Below are positions 1 to 6,439 of a stretch of DNA of 10,022 nucleotides, piece after piece. The notes beneath the pieces are model-generated. The model searched no databases and had not been told where the DNA came from. It saw only the letters and a list, made by a program, of their open reading frames with translations. The translations under genes were made by a program, and so were the position numbers. Each line of letters begins with the position of its first letter. The stretch's first letter is position 1. The DNA is taken from positions 1 to 10,022 of the forward strand of contig DZCR01000124.1 of assembly GCA_022736495.1 (NCBI GenBank), given 5' to 3'. This stretch comes from Desulfobacca acetoxidans. GTDB taxonomy: Bacteria; Desulfobacterota; Desulfobaccia; Desulfobaccales; 0-14-0-80-60-11.

Positions 1-1
1 C

Positions 2-760
2 AAAGACTATGATCTGGTGATCACGGATTTTGAACCCGTGAGCGCATGGATCGCCAAAAAAAACAAATTGCCCTGTATCGGCATCGGACACCAGTATGCC
101 TTTCTGCACGATATTCCCATGGACCGGTCCAATCCCCTGTCCAGATGGATCATCAAATATTTTGCACCAGCCGATATCTCCATCGGAATGCACTGGCACC
201 ATTTTGGCCGGCCCATTGTGCCCCCGGTCATTCCCGCCGGTATCACCCCTTCGGATACGGTGGACGAGACCCTCATCCTGGTCTATCTCCCCTTTGAAAG
301 CAGGGATCAGATCCGGGACCTGCTGCTTCCCCTGACAGGGTTCAGGTTTGCCGTCTATGCCCAGAACAGCGGAGAAGAAATGATGGAAGAGGGCCACATC
401 CATTGGCACCCCTTTTCAAAAACCTCATTTTACAGGGACCTGGCCCGATGCGCCGGAGTGATCTCCAATGCCGGGTTTGAACTGCCCAGCGAGGCCCTGT
501 CCCTGGGGAAAAAAATCCTGGTAAAGCCGCTGCAAGGTCAGTTTGAGCAGATTTCCAATGCCATGGCCCTAACCCTGCTGAATCTGGGGGTCACCATGTC
601 GTCCCTGGACAGACAATGCGTTGGAAAATGGCTGTCCAGGACTACAACGGTAAAAAGGAAATATCCGGATGTGGCGGATCATATTGCAGAGTGGATCATG
701 GCGGGGAATTTTGAATCTACGGACCGGCTGGTCAAAACCACCTGGCAGGAGGCGGCCTGA
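2..760 (+). CDS. Glycosyltransferase, MJ1255/VC2487 type, C-terminal part (5' end outside window)
   Basis: The reading frame is open from the left edge, and the first visible residues (KDYDLVITDFEPVSAW) already belong to the conserved core, so the GTG at 17 is not the real start. About 252 residues are visible. The DFEPVSA stretch followed by PCIGIGHQYAF is typical of the MJ1255/VC2487 glycosyltransferase-like family (GT-B fold, Glyco_trans_1_3 type). The second half has the expected donor-binding signature: ISNAGFELPSEAL, then a GKKILVKPLQGQFEQ run in which the enzyme would grip a nucleotide-sugar. No membrane segment is visible, so it is probably cytoplasmic or peripheral. Donor and acceptor are unknown. 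It is convergent with the phosphatase gene to its right, with only 36 bases between the stop codons, so the two are not co-transcribed. The family call is fairly secure; the function is not. Confidence 0.8.
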   Translation, partial: KDYDLVITDFEPVSAWIAKKNKLPCIGIGHQYAFLHDIPMDRSNPLSRWIIKYFAPADISIGMHWHHFGRPIVPPVIPAGITPSDTVDETLILVYLPFESRDQIRDLLLPLTGFRFAVYAQNSGEEMMEEGHIHWHPFSKTSFYRDLARCAGVISNAGFELPSEALSLGKKILVKPLQGQFEQISNAMALTLLNLGVTMSSLDRQCVGKWLSRTTTVKRKYPDVADHIAEWIMAGNFESTDRLVKTTWQEAA

Positions 761-796
761 TGGTTAAAGGGGGTTAAGCCCTGTGAGTAAAGGCCT

Positions 797-2428
797 TTAC
801 CGTTCGGAAAGAGGTTCTGATAAAGGCTTTGAAGAAGAAGGGGGAAAAAGGGTTTCCCGGGCCTTGACCAGGGCCACCAGGGGAGAACCGGCATTCCCGC
901 CCAGGCCCTGATCCAGGGAGAGCCCTGCGGATTTCAGGTTTTGGGCAAAGGCCACCACGGTTTCCCAGAGTTCTGCGGCCGGTTCCGGCGATGAGCGGCC
1001 GATGATTTTTCCAAAAATTTCCAGTTGATTAAAGGCCTGGGGTTTTTGGACGGCGACGGTGTACAGGGTGTCGGGACGGATACCGGCCGGTCCCTGGTAG
1101 ACACAATCCTTTAAAACGGCCCGGGCATGGATTAAATCCCTTCCCCTCACCTCCATCCGGTAAAGGCTGCTGCATCCCGGGGTTCCGGCCGGCTGCCGTT
1201 CCACCCGGAAGGCATCCAGGATATCCTGCCGGGTCAGCTCGCCCCGCCGCCAGTCCTGCCATACCGTCCCCTTGTGCACAAAGGCTGCATCCGTATCCAG
1301 GGTTTCCACGGCGGCCCGGGCCGCGATAAGCGCCACCGTGTCCTTTTCCCGGTCCCGGCGGATATCGGTGACAGGCTCGTAGAGGTCCTTTTGGTAAGGC
1401 TTGAGAATATCGGCCACCCGGTCCCGGGTATACTCATCCTCGGGCGCCTCCCCCGGCCGGTTGGCAATGAGATGAAACCGGTTCCCTGCAATGCGTTTAT
1501 TCCGGACATCATATTCAATGTCCATCCTTCCGATGGTTTCTCCAAAGGCGCCGCTGTGGACGATGAGGGTATTGTTCACAAGGAGGGGCTCGTTCATGGT
1601 GGAATGGGTGTGGCCGCCGAGGATGAGGTCGATGCCGCCGACGGCCCGAGCCAGGGAGATATCCTCTTCCAGCCCAAGATGGCTGACCATGACCATCAGG
1701 TCCACGTCCGGGCGGTGACGGGCAATGATGTCTTTGGCCAGTTCGGCAAATTTAAAATTCGCCTGAAGATCCGGGTATTCCCGGAAATAGGGCCCATCAT
1801 AGGGCCGGTCGGCTTCGCTCCAGGGCTGGGTCACCAGGCCGAAAAAACCGATCCTGACACAGCCCACGGTCAGGATTGAAAAATCCGTCCAGCCGGGCAA
1901 CTGCCCGGTTCGGGGAAAGCCGTCCTTTCCGGGAGCCGTTTTGATATTGGCGGCCAGGACCACGGCGGAAGGGTCATTGCTGAACCTGAACAATTCCTCA
2001 ATGCCCCAGGCAAAATCATGGTTGCCCAGGGTGCGGACATCAAACCGCAGGGCATGCACGACTTCCCTGGTGGTGCGGCCCCGGGAGAGTTCTTCGGCCA
2101 GGGACCCCTTTTCATAATCGTCTCCTGCATTGGTGAAGAGGGTATAGGGGTTTTCTTTTTTGACCTGTTCGTAAATCCCCCTGATCCGCGCTGCGGGGCT
2201 GGAGCCGTCCTTATCGGGGTTATACCGGGCGTGCAGGTCGGCAATATGGACAAAGGAAATATTCTGGGAGCTGCAAGAGCCCTCACATATCGGCCATTTT
2301 GGGTTGTTCCCGGCTGCGGCAGGGGGTCCGGCATGGACCGGCGCCGGGCCGGCCGTGATCCATGCCCAGAACAGAAAACAGAAAAGGAACCGGCATAGGC
2401 CTGCCATGGGGGGCGAGATGAATCGCAT
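797..2428 (-). CDS. Secreted metallophosphatase / 5'-nucleotidase-family protein
   Basis: A 543-residue protein with an N-terminal Sec signal peptide: a hydrophobic core at about residues 9-27 and a likely cleavage after VHA at 33. It is therefore periplasmic or exported. The calcineurin-like phosphoesterase domain (about 57-290) has all metal-binding motifs in order: D64-L-H66, GD at 102-103, GNHD at 135-138, SHLG at 249-252 (H250) and GGHTH at 271-275. This is the UshA/5'-nucleotidase family, which hydrolyses nucleotides or related phosphoesters with two metal ions. The C-terminal domain (about 340-510) resembles the 5'-nucleotidase C domain in place and size, but its usual GGIR-like and PFxN-like substrate motifs are not recognisable, so the substrate is uncertain. 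GNHDF instead of the commoner GNHEF also occurs in SoxB-like relatives. The start is backed by AAGAGGAG six bases upstream. It lies 123 bases beyond the HAD gene with its own Pho-box-like array, which suggests a separate transcription unit. Confidence 0.88.
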   Translation of the reverse strand: MRFISPPMAGLCRFLFCFLFWAWITAGPAPVHAGPPAAAGNNPKWPICEGSCSSQNISFVHIADLHARYNPDKDGSSPAARIRGIYEQVKKENPYTLFTNAGDDYEKGSLAEELSRGRTTREVVHALRFDVRTLGNHDFAWGIEELFRFSNDPSAVVLAANIKTAPGKDGFPRTGQLPGWTDFSILTVGCVRIGFFGLVTQPWSEADRPYDGPYFREYPDLQANFKFAELAKDIIARHRPDVDLMVMVSHLGLEEDISLARAVGGIDLILGGHTHSTMNEPLLVNNTLIVHSGAFGETIGRMDIEYDVRNKRIAGNRFHLIANRPGEAPEDEYTRDRVADILKPYQKDLYEPVTDIRRDREKDTVALIAARAAVETLDTDAAFVHKGTVWQDWRRGELTRQDILDAFRVERQPAGTPGCSSLYRMEVRGRDLIHARAVLKDCVYQGPAGIRPDTLYTVAVQKPQAFNQLEIFGKIIGRSSPEPAAELWETVVAFAQNLKSAGLSLDQGLGGNAGSPLVALVKARETLFPPSSSKPLSEPLSER

Positions 2429-2434
2429 GTTGAT

Positions 2435-2442
2435 CTCCTCTT
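2435..2442 (-). promoter_or_regulatory. Ribosome binding site of the metallophosphatase gene
   Basis: AAGAGGAG on the minus strand, followed by a six-base spacer and ATG at 2428-2426. It fixes the start of the secreted phosphatase and keeps the full signal peptide in frame. Confidence 0.75.
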
Positions 2443-2500
2443 GGTTTTATCTTTATTGACCTGAGTCCCATAGATCTTGGCAGACCCGTGTTTGTGCGGT

Positions 2501-2551
2501 ATGAGAGAATTGTGAAAATTAGAATAAGCTGGTGTGAGGAAATTGTGAAAA
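2501..2551 (-). promoter_or_regulatory. Tandem Pho-box-like array (11-base period)
   Basis: On the minus strand, heptamers recur every 11 bases, separated by 4-base spacers: TTTTCAC (2551-2545), AATT, TCCTCAC (2540-2534), ACCA, a degenerate GCTTATT (2529-2523), CTAA, TTTTCAC (2518-2512), AATT, CTCTCAT (2507-2501). The PhoB box is two CTGTCAT-like heptamers with a 4-base AT-rich spacer, so this is two box-like units offset by 33 bases. The unit nearest the gene matches about 13 of 18 consensus positions. The array begins directly after the stop codon of the HAD gene and lies upstream of a secreted phosphatase, a typical Pho regulon member. No convincing -10 element is visible at the expected distance downstream, which lowers confidence. 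Another OmpR-type regulator with the same spacing is the main alternative. Confidence 0.5.
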
Positions 2552-3145
2552 CTAGAAAACTCTATAGAAGGATTCGTCGGAGAGGGACAGCAGGTCCTGA
2601 TCTCCCCGGCTGTCGCCGTAGGAACAGATATGGTATTGCTCAAGGCTTCCCATGGTTTCAACCAACCTTTTGACCTTTTCTTTCCCGTGGCAATTGGGAG
2701 AGCTGAATTTTCCCGTCAATACCCCGTCTTTGATTTCAACCCGGGTGGCGATGACCGGTCCGATGCCGTGAGCATCGGCCCAGGGCCTGATCCAGTTTTC
2801 CATGGACGCGGAGATGATCATCACCTGATCCCCCCTGTCCCGATGCCGGATTATTTTTTCAAGAGCCTTGATTCTCAGTCCGGGGCTTATTCTTTTCAGG
2901 GAATACCGTTTGCACAGCCCGTTGAAATCCTCCTCCCCCATGCCCCTGAAAAATTTTCCAAACAGGATTTCCTTGGCCCTGGAATTGGAAACAAGCCTCA
3001 GTTTGTACATCAAGAGGATGGGGAGGGATGTGACGCCGGTGCAAAAGACCTTGTAATAGCCGAAGCAGAACGCCAGAAAGGGAAGGAAGGTGTCGCGCCG
3101 GGTGATGGTGCCGTCAAAATCAAAGATGGCCAGCCGGGTCTTCAT
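2552..3145 (-). CDS. HAD-IB family phosphatase, probable lipid-linked phosphosugar phosphatase
   Basis: A 197-residue HAD-superfamily subfamily IB (SerB-like) hydrolase. Motif I is D9-F-D11-G-T (nucleophile D9, acid/base D11). Motif II is the serine/threonine position in IISAS (about 110-114), K155 is the likely motif III lysine, and motif IV is GDSRGDQDLL with D178 and D182. The predicted cap insert lies between motifs I and II (about 18-100). All catalytic residues are present, so an active phosphatase is expected. Its start overlaps the stop of the GT-C-like gene by 4 bases (ATGA), so translation is probably coupled; a better-spaced Shine-Dalgarno is lacking. Many HAD-IB domains are fused or adjacent to UbiA-type prenyltransferases, and here one sits three genes behind such a gene. 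I therefore infer that it removes the 5-phosphate from polyprenyl-phosphoryl-5-phosphoribose. Phosphoserine phosphatase is a less likely alternative given the context. Confidence 0.85.
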   Translation of the reverse strand: MKTRLAIFDFDGTITRRDTFLPFLAFCFGYYKVFCTGVTSLPILLMYKLRLVSNSRAKEILFGKFFRGMGEEDFNGLCKRYSLKRISPGLRIKALEKIIRHRDRGDQVMIISASMENWIRPWADAHGIGPVIATRVEIKDGVLTGKFSSPNCHGKEKVKRLVETMGSLEQYHICSYGDSRGDQDLLSLSDESFYRVF

Positions 3146-4884
3146 AAGCTGGGTTCACTCCCGGAGGGAGGCTGGATTGCATTCAAGGTGTCATGGAGGG
3201 TTTTATCATTGTGGCGGACCGACCCGTGCCCGAGCAGGATGTTCTCATAAACGCCCACCTCGCCCTCCCCTGTTATTTCAGTGAAGGCGATCCCTTTTTT
3301 CAATAGTTTCAACCGGTCGCTGCGGAAATTTTCAAAATACACCTGGATGTCCCGGTTTCCCTGGGACAGCAGGGTAAGTTCCCGGTTCAGGGCCAGGGTC
3401 TCTTTGATATTGGACCCGATATAGACCGTGGAAATCATGAAAATCGACACGAGGTAGAAGGCCACCGGCACCAGGGCCCATCCGGGTTTTTTGCCCGGAA
3501 AGCCGGAACTGAGAAGCATCAGGGCAGGGACAATCCACAATTGCGGCACATACCTGGCCCACCAGAATTCCGGGTTGATGACAACGGAAAACACAACAAA
3601 AAAAAGGCCGGCGTCAATCCAAAGGCCATGGCCCGGGAAACGGCCGGTTTCTTTTTTCCCCTTACCCCCGCCTGATTTTCCCGCCTTGTTCAAAAAATAC
3701 AAAAGGGCGCTGACCAGGAAGATCCCGCTGAAAAACGGGCCGAATCCCGCCACCCGGGCATCGCATCCGGCCATGGCGCTGATTTCTTTTAAATTAAAGG
3801 TAAAGGGCGGCTTAAGGTCGATCTTCTCGTCGGACCAGGCCCTCATCAGATTGCCCGATCTGCCCAGAAAGGACAGATAGAATTTTTCAAACCGGTTTTT
3901 ATCCTTGAATTCATGGGGGGCATTGCCCGTAATGATGTCCACCTTGTTTTCCCCATAGAGGGGATAAAGGGGGTGGCCGTTGATCAGGCTGTTGGTGACA
4001 TAGGGGTTAAACCCGATAAAAAAGACGGCGATGAGGCTGGCGCTTCCGGTGATCATGGCGGTTTTAACCAGCTCTTTAGCGGGAGCCGTCAATAACAGGA
4101 TGAGATAATATCCCGCCATCATGACCATGAGATAGACCAGGGCCGTGAATTTGACATTGGCCAGGGAAAAAATCACCCAGATCAGCATCATATTCCAGGC
4201 CGTTCGTTTCTCAAGGATGAAAAGGAAGATGAGATAGGCGGCGGCCAGCAAAAGGGACCAGGTCTGGCCATCCACATAATAGGTCAGGGACTGGCAGACC
4301 GCCACGGGATTCAGGGCCGCGATGAGGCTGAAGATCACTCCGGCGCCGGGGGATAATTTCCCCCACCTGGAGAACACGCCAAGGCCCATCAGCACATTTG
4401 AAAAGATGAACATGAGGTTAAAGGCCTTGCCGGTTTCAATGTCCCCCGTGAATGAATACAGGGCCGCACCGGCGATTTCGGCGGCCTTGGGGTAGTGGTT
4501 GATCCAGAGCGCATGGAGCACCCTGTCTTCATCCAGTTGGGTATAAAAGGGATTATACCCGTCGGCCAGGAGGATAACGGCTTCCTGGTGGTAGGCCCTC
4601 CCGTCATAGGTGGTGTCGTATAGCTGGGAAGAAACGGCCATCGCCATAAAAAAAACCGCCGCATAAACCGCTTCCAGGACAATGATTTTGCTTATGGAAA
4701 ATTCTTTGGCTTCCTTTTTATAGAGGAAATATTTCACCGCATAGGTGCAGGCCAGGCTGATGATGAAAATTTCTTTGACGGAAAGGATATGGAAGACCCT
4801 GGACAAAGAAAAGACCAGAAGGATGGCGCCGTAGAGGATATAGGAATTGATGCCTAAAAAAATATAGTCTTTGAAAGTTCTCAC
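3142..4884 (-). CDS. Multi-pass membrane protein, putative GT-C glycosyltransferase
   Basis: About 580 residues with many hydrophobic segments. Early ones lie at roughly 10-34, 38-55 and 66-86, and there are more through about 500, followed by a soluble tail of around 80 residues. The first long loop after helix three holds YDTTYDGRAYHQE (D90, D94, H99), the position where GT-C enzymes such as the ArnT and Aft families keep their catalytic aspartate. This fits a transferase using a polyprenyl-phosphate sugar on the outer face of the membrane. No close family is recognised and the acceptor is unknown. I chose the GTG at 4884: it begins one base past the stop of the flippase gene and has GGGGAG nine bases upstream. 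A longer reading to 4992 would add 36 residues that lie entirely within the flippase gene and look like an out-of-frame shadow. The gene ends in an ATGA overlap with the HAD gene. Confidence 0.8.
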   Translation of the reverse strand: MRTFKDYIFLGINSYILYGAILLVFSLSRVFHILSVKEIFIISLACTYAVKYFLYKKEAKEFSISKIIVLEAVYAAVFFMAMAVSSQLYDTTYDGRAYHQEAVILLADGYNPFYTQLDEDRVLHALWINHYPKAAEIAGAALYSFTGDIETGKAFNLMFIFSNVLMGLGVFSRWGKLSPGAGVIFSLIAALNPVAVCQSLTYYVDGQTWSLLLAAAYLIFLFILEKRTAWNMMLIWVIFSLANVKFTALVYLMVMMAGYYLILLLTAPAKELVKTAMITGSASLIAVFFIGFNPYVTNSLINGHPLYPLYGENKVDIITGNAPHEFKDKNRFEKFYLSFLGRSGNLMRAWSDEKIDLKPPFTFNLKEISAMAGCDARVAGFGPFFSGIFLVSALLYFLNKAGKSGGGKGKKETGRFPGHGLWIDAGLFFVVFSVVINPEFWWARYVPQLWIVPALMLLSSGFPGKKPGWALVPVAFYLVSIFMISTVYIGSNIKETLALNRELTLLSQGNRDIQVYFENFRSDRLKLLKKGIAFTEITGEGEVGVYENILLGHGSVRHNDKTLHDTLNAIQPPSGSEPSL

Positions 4885-4885
4885 C

Positions 4886-5251
4886 CTATATTTCTCCCCG
4901 GGACATGATGAGCGTTCCGGCAACAATAAACATGAGACCGAAAATTTTATAATAGGACATTTTTTCATCCAGGAGAAGGATGCCGCAGGCAAAGGTGATC
5001 ATATAGCCCAGGCTTACAAAGGGATAGGCCCGGCTCAATTCCATCCGGGACAGCACAATCAGCCAGACCATCAGGCTTGCCCCGTATAAAACCATTCCGC
5101 CCATGATATAAGGGCTGAAAAAAATGCTGCCCAGGTTGGGAACCAGGCTGGCCATGGATATCTGCCCCAGGGCCTGCATCCCCTTTTTCAGGGACACCTG
5201 GGCCAGGGCGCCCATGAGAATGGAAACGAGAAGATAGGTATAATTGCTCAT
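4886..5251 (-). CDS. Small DMT-family transporter, ArnE/ArnF-like lipid-linked sugar flippase
   Basis: A 121-residue protein of four predicted transmembrane helices, the size of the small multidrug resistance and ArnE/ArnF group. The first helix has LAQVSLKKG; the acidic residue that drug exporters such as EmrE keep here is replaced by Q18, as in ArnE-type proteins (AGQLCQK). The second half (VWLIVLSRMELSRAYPFVSL, then a helix ending LDEKMS and a last helix with GLMFIVAGTLIM) resembles ArnE closely. ArnE/ArnF flip undecaprenyl-phosphate-aminoarabinose, so a similar role for a polyprenyl-phosphate pentose is inferred. The ATG at 5251 overlaps the UbiA stop as ATGA. A GTG at 5260 would add three residues, but the ATGA overlap fits the style of the operon. 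Neither start has a strong Shine-Dalgarno, which suggests coupled translation. Simple cation or drug export is a less likely alternative. Confidence 0.85.
   Translation of the reverse strand: MSNYTYLLVSILMGALAQVSLKKGMQALGQISMASLVPNLGSIFFSPYIMGGMVLYGASLMVWLIVLSRMELSRAYPFVSLGYMITFACGILLLDEKMSYYKIFGLMFIVAGTLIMSRGEI
4894..4899 (-). promoter_or_regulatory. Ribosome binding site deciding the GTG start of the GT-C-like gene
   Basis: GGGGAG on the minus strand, inside the last codons of the flippase gene and nine bases ahead of GTG 4884-4882. Its position argues for the GTG start and against the in-frame ATG at 4992. Confidence 0.6.
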
Positions 5252-6285
5252 GCGAACCACGGACCGGCATATTTGATGGTTAAAAATGAAATGGCCCAGA
5301 AGATAATACTCAATTGGATGAATTTATCCTTCATGAGGATTTCCGTCGGCACCCCGCTGTTTTTGTAGATAAAGGTGATCTGCTGGTATCTCAATATCCC
5401 CAGCATGACAAACAGGCTGGTCAGATAGAGTTTGTCGGTGTGATGCTTTGCAATGATGTCCGGAGAAATGGTGTACATGATATAGGATACCAGAATGATG
5501 GAAGAAATCATGCTCATGGCGGAATTGATGAACTCCAGATTATAACCGCCGATATTCTTTCTCATCTTCTGTCCGGTTTCCATCAGGATCAAAACATCAT
5601 CCCGTCGTTTGGCAAAGGCCAGAAACAGGGAGAGCAAAAACGTCATGACGATGATGGAATAGGACAATTCCAGGCCGGAGGCACAGCTTCCGACAAAGAG
5701 TCGGATCACAAACCCGGTGGAAATGATGAAGATGTCCACCAGGCTGATGTGCTTGAGTTTTAGGGTATAAACGACATTGATGGTCAGGTATGACAGGATC
5801 AGGGCCAAAACCTGAACATTTAAAAAGGCCAGACACCCTGTCACGCTGATGAGCAGCAGGCCCGCCATCAGGAGGAGGGCCCCTGTGCCGGAGACCTTGC
5901 CCGAGGCCAGGGGTCTGAATTTTTTCTTGGGGTGAAGCCGGTCGTTTTCCATATCGCAATAATCATTCAGGATATAAACCGCACTGGCCATGACCGAAAA
6001 TATGATAAATGCAGCCAGGGCCTTCAGAAACGGTTCCGGATTCCCCAGGGGCAATGCAAAAAACAACGGGGCGAAAACAAAGATATTTTTTAAATACTGT
6101 TTCGGCCTCATGAGGGTGATATATTCTTTCAGAGTTGAAGGAATATCGATCTTTTCACGGGAATACAGAACATTGTGAATGGCCCCGGCGCCGCCGCCGT
6201 CAACGGAATGAAGCGGGGAAACGGTATTCATAAGGGAATTTTTATTAATTTCGTCTTTGTCCGAACTTTTATATAGGGTATGCAT
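5248..6285 (-). CDS. UbiA-family prenyltransferase, decaprenyl-phosphate phosphoribosyltransferase-like
   Basis: 345 residues. After a polar N-terminal stretch of about 54 residues comes the family start YITLMRPKQYLKNIFVFAP, then eight or nine transmembrane helices. The first aspartate-rich motif is NDYCDMENDRLHPKKKFRP (N107, D108, D111, D115), nearly the pattern of mycobacterial Rv3806c-type enzymes, and a second motif is around VDIFIISTGFVIR. Such enzymes move phosphoribose from PRPP to a polyprenyl phosphate at the inner membrane, the first committed step towards lipid-linked ribofuranose or arabinofuranose. The ATG at 6285 has AAAAGGAG five bases upstream, so the long N-terminus is probably translated; homologues usually start near residue 50. 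It is the first gene of the operon. The RP and DRxHPxKxxRP patterns favour this subfamily over quinone or haem prenyltransferases. Confidence 0.88.
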   Translation of the reverse strand: MHTLYKSSDKDEINKNSLMNTVSPLHSVDGGGAGAIHNVLYSREKIDIPSTLKEYITLMRPKQYLKNIFVFAPLFFALPLGNPEPFLKALAAFIIFSVMASAVYILNDYCDMENDRLHPKKKFRPLASGKVSGTGALLLMAGLLLISVTGCLAFLNVQVLALILSYLTINVVYTLKLKHISLVDIFIISTGFVIRLFVGSCASGLELSYSIIVMTFLLSLFLAFAKRRDDVLILMETGQKMRKNIGGYNLEFINSAMSMISSIILVSYIMYTISPDIIAKHHTDKLYLTSLFVMLGILRYQQITFIYKNSGVPTEILMKDKFIQLSIIFWAISFLTIKYAGPWFA

Positions 6286-6290
6286 ATGGA

Positions 6291-6298
6291 CTCCTTTT
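6291..6298 (-). promoter_or_regulatory. Ribosome binding site of the UbiA-like gene
   Basis: AAAAGGAG on the minus strand, five bases ahead of ATG 6285-6283. It is a strong match and is why the long N-terminus was kept. Confidence 0.75.
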
Positions 6299-6325
6299 AA
6301 TGCATGGTTTTTCCTTCTGGAGTCT

Positions 6326-6354
6326 TTTATACGCCGGTTGTGTTAGTGTATGAT
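6326..6354 (-). promoter_or_regulatory. Possible promoter of the lipid-linked sugar operon
   Basis: On the minus strand TATAAA (6331-6326) matches five of six -10 consensus bases. Seventeen bases upstream lies only a weak -35 (ATCATA, 6354-6349, three of six). The predicted transcript would begin near 6319 and leave a leader of about 34 bases with the strong ribosome binding site. No operator was recognised. Confidence 0.3.
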
Positions 6355-6371
6355 TCGAGGGCGGTTAGAAT

Positions 6372-6400
6372 TTGACAATGAAGACCTTTGCCTGTATTTT
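6372..6400 (+). promoter_or_regulatory. Sigma-70-type promoter of the Nudix gene
   Basis: TTGACA (6372-6377), a 17-base spacer and TATTTT (6395-6400). The -35 is perfect and the -10 matches four of six. It is about 40 bases ahead of the Nudix start codon, and AAGGA (6431-6435) precedes that ATG at good spacing. Confidence 0.5.
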
Positions 6401-6439
6401 TCCAAGGCATTGGGGAATTGAGTTTAAAAAAAGGATGCC

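Noticed and set aside
787..800. Perfect 14-base palindrome GTAAAGGCCTTTAC between the converging glycosyltransferase and phosphatase genes
   Set aside because: It has no loop and no T-run, and it overlaps the phosphatase stop codon. As a terminator it is unconvincing, and as an operator it would sit at the wrong end of both genes.
1274..1879. 201-residue open frame on the plus strand
   Set aside because: It lies opposite the metallophosphatase domain, whose motifs are intact on the minus strand. The plus-strand translation is low in complexity and resembles no family.
1870..2661. 263-residue open frame on the minus strand spanning the gap before the phosphatase gene
   Set aside because: It is a shifted frame of the phosphatase and HAD genes. 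Its repeated SFHN-like residues simply reflect the 33-base repeat of the Pho-box-like array.
2630..3250. 206-residue open frame on the plus strand
   Set aside because: It is antisense to the HAD gene, which has all four catalytic motifs, and it runs across the HAD/GT-C gene junction.
4885..4992. N-terminal extension of the GT-C-like reading frame to an ATG at 4992
   Set aside because: The added 36 residues lie within the flippase gene in another frame, show no family-like features, and a GTG with GGGGAG at good spacing lies just past the flippase stop.
6289..6324. Six-base inverted repeat (GACTCC / GGAGTC on the minus strand) that could hide the ribosome binding site of the UbiA-like gene
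   Set aside because: The stem is short and the loop is 24 bases. The likely transcript start near 6319 would leave most of the upstream arm untranscribed.
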